From the IMG/VR virus record IMGVR_UViG_3300010883_024574, positions 22,249 to 86,248 of that record: DNA of 64,000 nucleotides; one strand, 5' to 3'. Below the pieces are notes generated by a model. That model saw nothing but the letters and a program-made list of their open reading frames with translations, did no database searches and was not told the DNA's origin. The first letter of the stretch is position 1, and each line of letters starts with the position of its first letter. This document shows positions 33,381 to 44,000 of this stretch, in pieces. The position numbers were made by a program, and so were the translations under genes. The DNA comes from a virus.

Positions 33381-33916
33381 TTAGATATTCAAAAGAAGAG
33401 ATTGTAAAAACTGTAACAATAACCACCCTAGCTGATAAGTTTTCAATATCTTTAGAGCAAATAAGCAGTGGTAATTTTACACACAGATGTAGATGCCCCT
33501 CTAGGGAGCATAAGAATGGCTCTGAAAGAACCGGGTCTTTGTATATTGATGATGTGAATAATAATTTTTATTGTTTTGGGTGCGGCGCTTCCAATAATGT
33601 TATTGACTTTTATATCCTAAGTAAAGGCGTGGATTTCTCTACGGCAATATATGATCTATCAGAATTTGTTGATCCAACTAAAATTGGCAAAATTACGAAG
33701 CATAGAAAGTCTGTAAATTTTCCACAGCTTTTACAAATCTCTACTTGTTTTAGAGATGCTCAAAAGCAACACCCTGATGACATAAAGTGGATAGAAGGAC
33801 TTATGAGTAAAGCAGATGAGTATATAGATGAGACTGATAGACACGATGTAAATAAAGCTAAAGCACTTCTTAAGAAAATAAGAGGAGCTATATATAGGAG
33901 GTATTTAGACAAATGA
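33377..33916 (+). CDS. CHC2 zinc-binding domain protein (primase N-domain)
   Basis: 179 aa. The DnaG-type zinc-binding domain is visible: CRCPSREH (Cys38, Cys40, His45), then SLYIDDVNNNFYCFGCGASNNVIDF (Cys66, Cys69) and the basic linker. The catalytic TOPRIM core is absent and is found as a separate gene at 57410-58168, so the phage primase appears split in two. The zinc domain chooses the initiation site and helps primer synthesis in trans. The start is TTG, overlapping the FtsK-like stop (TTGA), with only a weak ribosome site; translational coupling is likely. Confidence 0.82.
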   Translation: MIRYSKEEIVKTVTITTLADKFSISLEQISSGNFTHRCRCPSREHKNGSERTGSLYIDDVNNNFYCFGCGASNNVIDFYILSKGVDFSTAIYDLSEFVDPTKIGKITKHRKSVNFPQLLQISTCFRDAQKQHPDDIKWIEGLMSKADEYIDETDRHDVNKAKALLKKIRGAIYRRYLDK

Positions 33917-35082
33917 GAATAATTGTTTGTGGAGATACACATTTTGGTGCTGTTTTTGGGTTAGGAAGGTCTAATGGTAATGGTGGAAACACCAGGATCG
34001 ATGATTATGAAAAAACCTTTAACTACATAATTGACCATGCGATAGATACAAAGGCAGATATTTTTGTTCAAACGGGGGATATCTTTGAGTATAGGGATCC
34101 AAGTATTGATCATATGAGGATTGTAGATAAGGCGCTCAAAAGATTGTCAAATGCAAATATAGCAACCTTTGTTATAATGGGCAATCATGATTACAAAAAG
34201 AGTGGATCGAGCTTTACAAGCTCTATAACATCTCTTTCTGCTATAGAATACCCCAATGTTAGAATGCTGCTTGAGCCAGAGTTGGTACATATTTGTAATG
34301 CGAAAAACGAAAAAGTTAACCTTCTTCTTGCTCCCTATCGGGACAGGAAGATGTATGACGGAGCAACCTCTGCAGAGCAGTCTAAAGGTTATGACTCCCA
34401 CATGAGAGAGCTGATAGAGTCATCCTCGAACAAGGATCCTATTTTGGCAATTGGACATAACTTTTTTTATGAAGGAAGCTATACAGATTATGGCGGCTCA
34501 GAGATTATGGCTAGCCCATCAGCCTTTGAAGGCTGTGATATAGCTATGATGGGGCACTTGCATCAGTTTAGGGTTCTGCGCAAGCATGCGCCTGTATGCG
34601 TGTATACAGGCTCTATGGAGCGAACAAACTTTGGAGATGCAAATACAGATAAATATTTTGTTGATTATAACATAACAAATAAGAAGGCGAAATTTTGCAA
34701 AATACCAACCAGAGATTTACTAGATGAGTCGGTCAACCTTTCGGGGATAGGCTTCTCAGATGTAACTGACTCTTTGGGCTCAATCCTGAAGGGGTTTGAT
34801 CTAAAGAATAAGATTGTAAGGCTAAAGATCTTAATAGATGAAAAGGTTCTTCCCGCCATAGACAAGGCCTCGATTGAATCGGACTTGTACAGCATGGGGG
34901 CTTTTCATGTTTCAAGAATTTCTATAGAAGCTATAACAAAGAGGCTTGTCCGAGATAGTTCTATACTAAATAACAAGGATGACTTTTCAATGTTTAAAGC
35001 ATTTGTTGAATATCAGGACATGGAAAGTGAGTATAAAAAAGCCTTATTAAAAGAGGCTAAAATAATAATGGGAGAAACATGA
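33913..35082 (+). CDS. sbcD: SbcD/Mre11-like nuclease (T4 gp47-like)
   Basis: Mn-dependent metallophosphoesterase that trims DNA ends with its SbcC partner. The five phosphoesterase motifs are in order: GDTHFG (residues 7 to 12), TGDIFEYR, MGNHDY, GHNFF and MGHLHQF. The C-terminal 130 residues form the capping and partner-binding region. 389 aa is a usual size. ATG after AGGAGG, overlapping the previous stop as ATGA, and overlapping sbcC in the same way, so the pair is co-translated. In T4 the equivalent proteins degrade host DNA and act in recombination. Confidence 0.93.
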   Translation: MRIIVCGDTHFGAVFGLGRSNGNGGNTRIDDYEKTFNYIIDHAIDTKADIFVQTGDIFEYRDPSIDHMRIVDKALKRLSNANIATFVIMGNHDYKKSGSSFTSSITSLSAIEYPNVRMLLEPELVHICNAKNEKVNLLLAPYRDRKMYDGATSAEQSKGYDSHMRELIESSSNKDPILAIGHNFFYEGSYTDYGGSEIMASPSAFEGCDIAMMGHLHQFRVLRKHAPVCVYTGSMERTNFGDANTDKYFVDYNITNKKAKFCKIPTRDLLDESVNLSGIGFSDVTDSLGSILKGFDLKNKIVRLKILIDEKVLPAIDKASIESDLYSMGAFHVSRISIEAITKRLVRDSSILNNKDDFSMFKAFVEYQDMESEYKKALLKEAKIIMGET

Positions 35083-37184
35083 TACCAACTAAGCTTAAGA
35101 TGAATAATTTCTTTTCTCATAAGGATAGTGAAGTAGATTTTTCAAAGTTTGATTCAGCCCTCCTTATAGGAAATACAGAAGGCGATTACAGAAAGTCAAA
35201 TGGTTCTGGTAAGAGCGCAATCTTTGAAGGCATTTTGTGGTGCTTATTTAACAGATCTAGAGTTGCTATGATGGATGATATAATAAGATGGGGAGAGGCC
35301 ACTTGCGCTGTTGAGCTAGAGTTTAACCATGGAGACTCAGTTTATATGGTCAAAAGAACTCGCAACAGAATCAACTCAACATCAGTGGTTGAATTTTTCG
35401 CTTTAGACAAAGCCGGTGACTGGCAGGATATATCTTGCTCTACCTCTGGAGATACAAACGAAAAGATAGAATCAACTATAAAGTTAGATAATAAAACTTT
35501 TATAAATTCAGTTTATTTTAGGCAGAATGATATATCTGAGTTTGCAGAGTCAGAGCCGTCTAAGAAAAAAGAAATACTAAAATCCATAGTAGACATATCT
35601 CGCTGGGACGATTATGAGAAGTCATCCAAGAAAAAGGCTAGAGATTTAAATATGGAATGTAAAATTTTAAAGAAATCTGTAGAAGAGTATGACTCTGTAG
35701 TTGAAAGGTTGAGCGAGGCGAAGGTTGACATAAAAGAGTCTAGACTTAAATCAAGAGCCCTTGTTTCGCAGAAAGAAACTTTATTTACTCAGATAGATTC
35801 TTTGAATAAAAAATATATAGTTATAAAAAAGTCATTAGATACAGATGCATATGATAAAGTTATTGATCAAATAAAGTTATTAAAGAAGGATAAGGCAGGG
35901 TGCGAAGAGAAGATAAAGCTATCCTCAGAAGCTATAGACGAACATAAGGAGGAGAAGGATAAGATAGGCAAAAAGATTGAGTCATTTGTTCATAAGATTA
36001 AAGACAGAGAGACAATAGAGGTTCCAGATGGAAAGACCGAAGATCTTAGGACACAGCTTATGCACTTTAAATCAACAAAGGCTTCTTCAGAAGAGTTGTC
36101 TGAAACTTTAAAGGGAATGAACATCTCTTCTGATGAATGCTATATTTGTAATCAATCAATTGATAATAAACTCTTTAAAAGATTAAAGGGTGAGCATGAT
36201 AATAAAGTTGCTTACTATGCCTCCCAAGTAAGTGGTGCAAATAAAGAGGTTTTATTATTAGAGAAAGAAATAAATAAGTGGATATCTATAAAAAAAGATA
36301 ATGATGATTTAAGCATTTTTAATTTAAATATTAAATCGTTAACATACAAGTTAGATTTAATCACATCTTCGACAAAAGAATCAGAAGATTTGCTTGATCA
36401 GGCGAAAACTTCCCTTAAAGATGTTGAATTTAAATTAAAAACAAATATAGATATATTAGAATCTATTAAGAATGAAGATTTTCAGTCTTTAAGAAGAAAG
36501 ATAAAAGGATTTGTAGAAGAGAAGGATGATGTTGTTAGGCGCGTGTCAGAGGAGGATAAAAGGATCGGAAGATTAATTGAACGAGTATCTCTGTTAGAAG
36601 AGCAGGAGACAAAGATGAGAGCTAATAAGAAATCTGTATCTAAAAAGCTCGAAAAAGCATCCCTATTCGACAAGTTATCGAAAATATTCGGGAAAGGTGG
36701 AATACAAACTATTCTTCTGGACAGCGTAATTGAGGATCTTGAAAAATCAGCAAACAATATTCTCGTATCAATCTGTAATGAACCAGCAGTTATTGTTTTG
36801 GAGACCCAAAGGTTGGGAGCTGACGGATCTTCTATTATTGAAACATTAGATCTGAAGGTTAGAAAAGACGGGCATGTGCAAAACTTCAAATCTCTTAGTG
36901 GAGGAGAAAAGTTCAGAATATCATTAGCTCTTAGAATTGCCTTAAGCGATATCTCCAGCAGGTACGGCGGGTCGTCTTTAGAATTTTTGCTTATGGACGA
37001 AGTAAACTCCCCGTTAGACAGGTTTGGGGTAGAGACATTGTTTGTAAATGTAATTAAATCATTAGAAGATAGATATAAGATATTGGTCATCACACATGAT
37101 GAGTCTTTAAAAGAGAAGTTTGATAATGTAATAAATATTACAAAGATAAACGGAGAGAGTGAGCTTGAGTTTACTACTAGATAG
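35079..37184 (+). CDS. sbcC: SbcC/Rad50-like ATPase (T4 gp46-like)
   Basis: 701-aa SMC-like ABC ATPase. Walker A appears as SNGSGKSAIFEGILW near residue 45, long coiled coils run through residues 170 to 340 and 375 to 530, a zinc hook CYIC (Cys354, Cys357) lies at their apex, and the ABC signature LSGGEKFRISLALR with Walker B LLMDEVNSPLD lies near the C-terminus. With SbcD it forms an end-processing nuclease complex. The size is near T4 gp46 and much shorter than E. coli SbcC, so the coiled coils are short. Confidence 0.94.
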   Translation: MIPTKLKMNNFFSHKDSEVDFSKFDSALLIGNTEGDYRKSNGSGKSAIFEGILWCLFNRSRVAMMDDIIRWGEATCAVELEFNHGDSVYMVKRTRNRINSTSVVEFFALDKAGDWQDISCSTSGDTNEKIESTIKLDNKTFINSVYFRQNDISEFAESEPSKKKEILKSIVDISRWDDYEKSSKKKARDLNMECKILKKSVEEYDSVVERLSEAKVDIKESRLKSRALVSQKETLFTQIDSLNKKYIVIKKSLDTDAYDKVIDQIKLLKKDKAGCEEKIKLSSEAIDEHKEEKDKIGKKIESFVHKIKDRETIEVPDGKTEDLRTQLMHFKSTKASSEELSETLKGMNISSDECYICNQSIDNKLFKRLKGEHDNKVAYYASQVSGANKEVLLLEKEINKWISIKKDNDDLSIFNLNIKSLTYKLDLITSSTKESEDLLDQAKTSLKDVEFKLKTNIDILESIKNEDFQSLRRKIKGFVEEKDDVVRRVSEEDKRIGRLIERVSLLEEQETKMRANKKSVSKKLEKASLFDKLSKIFGKGGIQTILLDSVIEDLEKSANNILVSICNEPAVIVLETQRLGADGSSIIETLDLKVRKDGHVQNFKSLSGGEKFRISLALRIALSDISSRYGGSSLEFLLMDEVNSPLDRFGVETLFVNVIKSLEDRYKILVITHDESLKEKFDNVINITKINGESELEFTTR

Positions 37185-37219
37185 TATGCTAATTTTATTA
37201 AATAAGCTGCGAGGTAAAT

Positions 37220-38098
37220 ATGATTGTTTTAACTTTAGAGGAAAGCGGAGAAGAGTATATATCTGGATTTCCAAAATATATAACATTTTCATCCAATAAG
37301 CCTTCTACGATTTATTACACATTAGACGGCTCAACCCCTGATGAGGACTCTGTAATTGCAGTTGGAAATGTATATTTACCAACCAGTGGTTCTTCTGTAA
37401 CGATCAAGGCAATTGCTATATCCTCTGATGACTCATCCTCTGTCCTTGACGCAGAATACAGCACAGACTCAACAAACTTAGATAGACCACGACACATCGG
37501 GAGCGAAGGTATTGTGTTGGTTCCATATGGCGCAGACATAGTTGACAGTATGTCTATGAACTTAGATGGGGATGCCACTCAAGAGACTTCTATTGATTTT
37601 TCTGATTTAGAGATAAAAGCCTCCAGAGTAGACTCTGGAGGGGTAATGCTAGACCCTCAAAAGACATCTGTATCCTTTGTTAACTTTGCTAAAAAAGCGC
37701 CTCAAAATACAGAGCCTATTCAGTCAACCCCTAATAATAATTCTGAATTTGATCCTTCTGCAAAGTTTATTATAATCGACGGCTCTACCGATGAGGCTTT
37801 TGAAAATCAGGTTGTCAAAATAGTTAATCGGCCCTATAATACTTTTGACCCAGTTAGTAAATTTTATAACGAAAGGCTTGGGGAAAAAGAGCCGATTATA
37901 ACCGGCAACTATGTGAGAAGTTTCTGGGCTCCAGACAAGGGCTTGTGGATTTCTTATTATTGGGAAAGCCTGGAGTCTAGGTGGATAAAGTCAGTTCAAA
38001 AAATAGACAAGAAGGTTCTAAGCATAGGGTCTAGCGCTACAGGTAATCGCTTTGTCTTTAGATGGATCCAAGACAGAGCGTTAAGTCAGCTATTTTAA
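37220..38098 (+). CDS. Putative virion protein with chitobiase-type beta domain
   Basis: 292 aa. The N-terminal 75 residues include STIYYTLDGSTPDEDS, the signature of the small beta-sandwich found at the C-terminus of chitobiase-like proteins and in many surface proteins. The remainder is polar and beta-rich (RSFWAPDKGLWISYYWES) without enzyme motifs. It is probably a structural or adhesion component, oddly placed between DNA-repair genes. ATG with GAGG upstream, 35 bp after sbcC. Confidence 0.6.
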   Translation: MIVLTLEESGEEYISGFPKYITFSSNKPSTIYYTLDGSTPDEDSVIAVGNVYLPTSGSSVTIKAIAISSDDSSSVLDAEYSTDSTNLDRPRHIGSEGIVLVPYGADIVDSMSMNLDGDATQETSIDFSDLEIKASRVDSGGVMLDPQKTSVSFVNFAKKAPQNTEPIQSTPNNNSEFDPSAKFIIIDGSTDEAFENQVVKIVNRPYNTFDPVSKFYNERLGEKEPIITGNYVRSFWAPDKGLWISYYWESLESRWIKSVQKIDKKVLSIGSSATGNRFVFRWIQDRALSQLF

Positions 38099-38119
38099 TA
38101 CCGTCCTAAGGAGTTTGTT

Positions 38120-38884
38120 TTGTTAAAATTATCAGTGTCATCAATGGATACCTACGCAAAGTGTCCGAAAAAATATCATTATAGGTACATAGAAAAGCCT
38201 GATGTTCCCAAGAATAAATGGGGATTTACAGAGTTTGGGTCTTGTGCCCATTTGGTTTTAGAGCTTTTTCACAAAGAGCTATTATCCAAAAATATTCAAG
38301 AAAATCAATATTCAATCTTGATGAAAGAGTGCTTTAAAAAGTCCGTTAAGAAATTTGATATTCAATCTTTAGAAGAACCCGTATGGACTCCCAACGGAGA
38401 TGTGCCGGGGCTTCTTTGTCTGAGGGACATAATGCAAGTCTATTTGGACAAGATTAGATCGGATGGCGTGCCGGAAGTTATAGGCGTCGAGCTGCCATTT
38501 AACTTTAAAATAAACAAAGATACGTTAGTCAGAGGATTCATAGATCGGGTAGATAGGGTGGGTCCAAAAGAATATAGAGTTGTTGATTACAAGACGAGCA
38601 AGAATGCAAAATACTTAACAGAGTTTCAGTTGCTTGTATATTCCGAGGCCTTAAGAAGAGTATATAAGGATGCAGAAATTATTCATGGGTCATATATAAT
38701 GTTGAAGCATGACTGTAAGTCTTATGACTATACTTTTAGATTAAATGATTTAGATAATTGTAAAAAATTAATTACTAAAAAAGCAGGCTTTATTGATTCG
38801 GACGCAACATGGGTCAAGAAGCCATCAATACTTTGCAGGTGGTGCGACTATAAACCAATATGCCAAGATGCTTGGGCAGAATAG
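38120..38884 (+). CDS. RecB/Cas4-like PD-(D/E)XK nuclease with Fe-S cluster
   Basis: 254 aa. LSVSSMDTYAKCPKKYHYRYI at the start, then GFIDRVDRV ... YRVVDYKTSKNAKYLTEFQLLVYSEA is the RecB-type catalytic core (Asp, Asp-Tyr-Lys, QL-x2-Y). Four cysteines, Cys15, Cys239, Cys242 and Cys248 (CRWCDYKPICQ), form the usual 4Fe-4S staple of AddB/Cas4-like nucleases. It acts on DNA ends in recombination or host-DNA breakdown. The start is TTG at 38120 with AAGGAG and 6-base spacing, since no ATG precedes the conserved start. Confidence 0.9.
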   Translation: MLKLSVSSMDTYAKCPKKYHYRYIEKPDVPKNKWGFTEFGSCAHLVLELFHKELLSKNIQENQYSILMKECFKKSVKKFDIQSLEEPVWTPNGDVPGLLCLRDIMQVYLDKIRSDGVPEVIGVELPFNFKINKDTLVRGFIDRVDRVGPKEYRVVDYKTSKNAKYLTEFQLLVYSEALRRVYKDAEIIHGSYIMLKHDCKSYDYTFRLNDLDNCKKLITKKAGFIDSDATWVKKPSILCRWCDYKPICQDAWAE

Positions 38885-38893
38885 GGGATGATA

Positions 38894-39700
38894 ATGAAAG
38901 ATAATTTTGAAGGCATTGTTAAAATGTATGATGAAGAAGTTTACATAAGTAAGCAAACGAAAGAGGGATACACCAGGGTTCTTCAGAGGATTGATCCACT
39001 CTTATGCAAGTGGGCGTCAAAGACTTATATGCCAGGATATAACTTTGAGGATATAAAGCAGGAACTGTCATTGATAATCATAGAAGGGGTTAATGCTTTT
39101 GATCCGAACAAGCAGGTTAAGCTTAGCACCTTCTTGCATACTCACCTTAGAAACAAATTAGTTTCAAAAATAAAAAGTGTTAATAAGTTATCAAATGATG
39201 CTTATAGCTTATATGAAAAAGTAGAGGCAGAAATTTGTGAGTGCGGAGGGCTTGTTTCTTTTTCTAAAACAAGATGCCTAGAAACTGATAACCTTATTAC
39301 GAGATATCGCTGTGAATCATGTGATAAAGAATATAAGCCAAACTATAGAAAATCAAGAGAAGAACTTGTCTTTAGTTCTATGCCGAAAAAGGACCCAAGG
39401 AGTGGCGAGGAGTATGCTGAGTTTGAACACTGCTTATCAGATTCTGATAACATCTATTCTGATAATAGATCGCCATATGAAAGAGTTGACTTAGAACTTG
39501 CAATAGAAAAACTAGCAGAAATAATTGATAGTAAGACATATATAATATTAAGAATGGTGTGCCTTGAGGGTCACTCTATAAAAGATGCCGCGAAAGAGGT
39601 TGGTCTCACTGGATGGGCGGCAAGTATGAGGCTTAAGAAGCTTGAAAGATATAAAATAATAAATGATTTATTATCTGACTTTATAAATAAAAATGAATGA
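38894..39700 (+). CDS. Sigma-70-family-like factor with inserted zinc ribbon
   Basis: 268 aa. Residues 45 to 100 (YNFEDIKQELSLIIIEGVNAFDPNKQVKLSTFLHTHLRNKLVSKIKS) match sigma region 2, the part that binds RNA polymerase and melts the -10 element. Region 4 lies at residues 200 to 255, with the HTH HSIKDAAKEVGLTGWAASMRLKKLE. Between them is a Cys4 zinc ribbon (Cys115, Cys117, Cys140, Cys143), not a normal sigma part. It probably directs transcription of a class of phage genes. ATG 38894 follows AGGGG with 6-base spacing; an ATG two codons upstream would have none. Its end overlaps the next gene. Confidence 0.8.
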   Translation: MKDNFEGIVKMYDEEVYISKQTKEGYTRVLQRIDPLLCKWASKTYMPGYNFEDIKQELSLIIIEGVNAFDPNKQVKLSTFLHTHLRNKLVSKIKSVNKLSNDAYSLYEKVEAEICECGGLVSFSKTRCLETDNLITRYRCESCDKEYKPNYRKSREELVFSSMPKKDPRSGEEYAEFEHCLSDSDNIYSDNRSPYERVDLELAIEKLAEIIDSKTYIILRMVCLEGHSIKDAAKEVGLTGWAASMRLKKLERYKIINDLLSDFINKNE

Positions 39701-41048
39701 TAATTTTTTAAAATATATTAAAAATGAAAAAGATATTTCTAGATATAAAGTTTCTGTTTTAGAAAAAAGACCTAACAAGAGTTACACTCATAGGCTCATT
39801 TCTATTGAGAAAGATTTTTTAGAATACCCCTTTGAGAAACTTGAGTATAAGAGTATTGAGAATCTTAAAAATGCTGTATCTTTATTTAAAATAGACAGAA
39901 GACAGTTTGAAAAAAGGTTTGCTAAAAATATTGTTTCGAAAACAATAACAGTATCTAATCAACAAGCTGGGATTTTAAAAAGAAAGATAAAATATTATGA
40001 AGATTTATATATACATCTTTTAGATGTTAAAATAAAAGAAGTTAATTTGTTACAAGATGATTATATAAAGTCTAAATTAAAAAAGATAAGCCAGAAGGAG
40101 ATGCCTATAGGTCTAGACACCTTATCTCAGATAGAGGGCGTCCACCTCTCAAAGAAGAGGGCGAGAATTCAGATCTTAACATATTGTTTATCTAGATTTA
40201 TTTTTAATGAAATAAAGATTATTAAAAATGGTATTGATTTTGAAAATGTTTCTTTTGAAGCATATGAGGGTGCAAGAAGATGTTTAGATGATCTCTTTGC
40301 AGATGTTAGGTTCAAGCTTTTTAAGCATTATAATGATGGAATAAATGAAGTCCCCCTTCTAGTAAACGGAACCTTGGGTCATAATAATTTTGTTCATACA
40401 GTTTATCCGTTATCAAACTTGATAGACAGGTATCCAGAGGATTATTGCGTCAAAAGGTTGTTGCAACAAAATAAAAGTTTTTTTAAAAAGAATAATTCTC
40501 CAATAAATAAAAAGTTTGTCAAAAGAGGTCTGGGAATAATCACCCCAATGGAGAGGACTGGTAACGAGTCTATAGAGTTATTGTATTTAGATCTATGGAC
40601 AAAAAATGGAATATCAATAAGCAACATTATGGAGAAAGAATTTTTTAATTATAATTTAAATGGAAAATATTATAAAACAATTTCAACAAAGCCAGTATGG
40701 ATGCTTAATCAAAATATTGATAATAAATTCTTACTAAGAGAAGTTTTATCTCTTTTGGAAATTAGCGATCTTTCGCTTACTGATGAGGTTGATTTTTCAA
40801 ATATAGATGTTTTAAAAAGTATAAACAATATAGATAAAGGAAATATTCTTATTTGCCCTGAATCAAGTAAGATTTTTATTTCAACAACTAGATCTGAATC
40901 TGAACATATAAAAGAATCTTATAGGTGGATAGAGTTAGTCATAAATAAAATAAAAAATGATTATAAGGATATTTTTGATCCTATTACTTTAAAAGATAAA
41001 GAAAGAGAATATAGGATAAATAAGACTAGGAATAACAAGGAACAATAG
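39693..41048 (+). CDS. Hypothetical protein, 451 aa, very AT-rich
   Basis: Not recognised. Rich in Lys, Ile and Asn, with noticeably more AT-rich codons (AAA, ATA, TTA) than its neighbours. It starts inside the sigma-like gene's end with no good ribosome site, so translational coupling is likely. Mixed alpha/beta; motifs such as GIITPMERTGNESIELLYLDLW stand out but I can match them to no family. It ends 4 bp before the 2,239-aa gene, so both are probably one unit with the sigma-like gene. Confidence 0.55.
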   Translation: MNDNFLKYIKNEKDISRYKVSVLEKRPNKSYTHRLISIEKDFLEYPFEKLEYKSIENLKNAVSLFKIDRRQFEKRFAKNIVSKTITVSNQQAGILKRKIKYYEDLYIHLLDVKIKEVNLLQDDYIKSKLKKISQKEMPIGLDTLSQIEGVHLSKKRARIQILTYCLSRFIFNEIKIIKNGIDFENVSFEAYEGARRCLDDLFADVRFKLFKHYNDGINEVPLLVNGTLGHNNFVHTVYPLSNLIDRYPEDYCVKRLLQQNKSFFKKNNSPINKKFVKRGLGIITPMERTGNESIELLYLDLWTKNGISISNIMEKEFFNYNLNGKYYKTISTKPVWMLNQNIDNKFLLREVLSLLEISDLSLTDEVDFSNIDVLKSINNIDKGNILICPESSKIFISTTRSESEHIKESYRWIELVINKIKNDYKDIFDPITLKDKEREYRINKTRNNKEQ

Positions 41049-41052
41049 GTTT

Positions 41053-44000
41053 ATGGACATTAATAAAATTCATGAAATCAAAAAGGGTTTAGGTATAGAG
41101 GACGCTCAGTTAGATGACTTTTCTGTCGCGCTGGGGGGTTTGCATTCTAATTTAAATTCTGCAATAGAGATAGCCTCATCTATACTTAGCGGCAGAGAAG
41201 AGAGTCAGTTTGAGGAGAGCTATGAGGATGAAGGCGGCGAAGACCAGGCTCAACCCGAATTGGACTTCTCTTTTTACGGGGAATCATTCGATAAAAATGA
41301 TGATCAGGGCGATGGGCCTGTTGCAGAAGATATTACAGAGAAGACAGACGAATCTCGAATTGACGAATTGACGGCCTCTTTGAAAAAAGTATTTGAGTCT
41401 GGTGGATTAGTTGCTGTGGACAGAAAGCTTGAAGAGTCAATTGGAGAGTTAAGGTTAAACCTGGAAAGTCTTAGCCCTTTTCGCGAGAATGTAGAATACT
41501 TCGTTAGAGAATATGGCTTTACAGAGTTTATTCAAAGTAAGTTTTTAAACATATCTTCTAGCCTGTCAGGAGAGGAGGCCCCTCCCACAGGAGTGCCTGA
41601 AGATGAATCTTTAAATATTCCGCCAGTATCTGGGCCTATAAAGAGAAAGCCGTTTCGCATTTTAGATAAGCTCAACTTGAGTCAAAATATTTATAATAAT
41701 ATGAATATAGAGCAGGCCTTTTTTGAGGCAGAAAATACTGAATCAACTTACTTTGCAAGGCTGATAAAGGCGCAGGAAGATGATGAGTCAGTTAACGCCT
41801 TAAATTTTCATGAAGTATTCAATAGACTTGGAGACGCTGCAAAGGGCATTGAGCTAGACGAGTCTTTTGACCCTCCGAGGGTTGTTCTGTCTATCGACTA
41901 TATGAATACAATAAGAGAAACTCTTATTGGCCGCTTGCAAGCATTGAATAATGCTGTTGATCTGAGCAAGGGTCCTCTCTCTAATATTTTATCTAACCAA
42001 GTAGATTCAAAGATAGATGAGTTTGAAAGACACAGGAGGGCTTATGCCAATGCCTTGGATGATATTGTTGCTGCGGTGAAAAAGAGAGATAGCTATTTGA
42101 CGGCAATGGTTGTCGAGTTAAAGAAAAAAGGCTTTGAAATATCCGAACCAGTGTCTAACAGGGCCTATGAGTTATCAAGAATTATTAGAGATGAGAATTC
42201 AGAGGTTTTTAAATTACTTTTTAGTTTAGCAAAGGGCTTGGTGTTTCTAGATGTAGAGGGCGATATTCATCAGTTTGGATACACGGTTACTAAGAAGTTT
42301 AAAGAAAACTATGATGGCCGCTTAAAAGAAGTTTTTGAAGACATTTTTCATAGACAATTAAAAAATAAAATAAAAATGTTTTTTGATGAAAACAATAATG
42401 AAGGATGGTCTAGATCTTCCTTCTGTTATTACCTAGCAGGCTCTATTAAGAGGAAATACCTGCAAGAGATGGCATATCAAAGAGAGTTTAATGTAGTAAC
42501 TACTAGTTGGAACTATGCCTCATGCTCGATGTGTGGAAAGAATATATACACGCGGAAGAGGCAGGATACCCCTAGAGGGGCGGGAAGACGGGAACCCGTC
42601 AGTGTGAGAGAATATTCTGAATATCAAACAGATCTTTATAGTTTATTTAGAAACGATGGAAGCGTCATTACAGACTCTGATCTTAAGTTAGAGACTGACG
42701 GCATAACGGCAAAGACATTTAAGCCCCCTCCGACGCTTGCCACTCTCAGCGATGATCCACCAGTAGACATGACTTGGGACGAGATTGAAACGATGGTTTA
42801 TTCTGGCGCCAGAAGGGATCACATAGATGGGATAAAGCGAAGGGCGTGGGCCCTCAAGCAGTTGGGGGCTAGAAAGGTTCCTTCTAGATCAGGTGAGGTT
42901 TCTAATATTAAATTCAAATGCCATTATAAGAATGTTTCCGATAGACCCCTTTCTTTGCAGAGGCTAGAAAAGGGCAAGTCAGATTTTGTGTGCGGTCTTT
43001 ACCTGGACCCTTCGCCTCTTCTTGTGGAGGGCGCAGGCGCTGTCTCTGCCGCCAGCCTGCAGGCAGTCAGGCCTACCAGTGAAGATATTAGTTCAGATGA
43101 ATTATTTGAATTAAAGTTAGATGAAGCTATAAACAAAGGTCTTTTAGGCGAAGATAGAAAGGAAGAGTTTTTGGCAGAACTTGCAAGAAGAAGGGGCGGC
43201 GGATGGAAATTTTCAAATAAATATTTTAATTGTCCATCCAGAATTTCTCCAGAAGAAGTAGCTACAGCTGTTGCGGCAGTAGCGCTTATGTCGGAGGAAG
43301 AGACCGCAGGAAGAAGTAAGCCTGTATTGGAAAAGCTGGCTGTATCAAAGCTCTTAAGAAAATATTCTTACATTGCAAGTCCAATTGCAGGCCCCATATC
43401 TGAAGAGAAGCTGACCCAAGAAGGCGCAGGTGCTTCACAGATATATCCTCCGGTTGATTCAGATGGAGTACCAGCTGAACTTGCTCCGGGAACTATGTCT
43501 TATTTGATCTGTGGTGCGCAGACCAGTCTGTCTTCCTTTAGCCGGAATATAAACGAAACAGGATCTCTTCCCAATATCTTCAAGACCTTATTAAGCCAAG
43601 CAAGGGATGAGCCATTGCTTGAAGAGAAGGTGTTAAACTTGGTAGAAACATTGTTATCTCTTGGTGTTGATATTAGTGATATTCAACCGTTTTTATCAAA
43701 TATTTCTAATCCTGAAGTTGCAATTGCACAGTTAGAAGGCTCGGGAAGATTGAAGAAGATATCAAATATTCTGGTATTAGCAATGGCTTCTCCAGTAAAC
43801 TTGGAGACCTCTTTGCGCGGAGCATCTTTCAACAGAATGGACTTGCTGGGAGATATTAAGCTGGTGTGTTCTCATGGGCATAGGTTTACAATTAAAGATT
43901 CGGTTTATTTCGGAAAAACTCATACAGGAATTAACCTAAGAAACGCCAGAAGATCTAAATATATGATAGCCGATGTTATTAGATCAGGGGTTTTGACAAC

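Noticed and set aside
36482-37093. 203-aa antisense open frame in sbcC
   Set aside because: Shadow of the SbcC reading frame.
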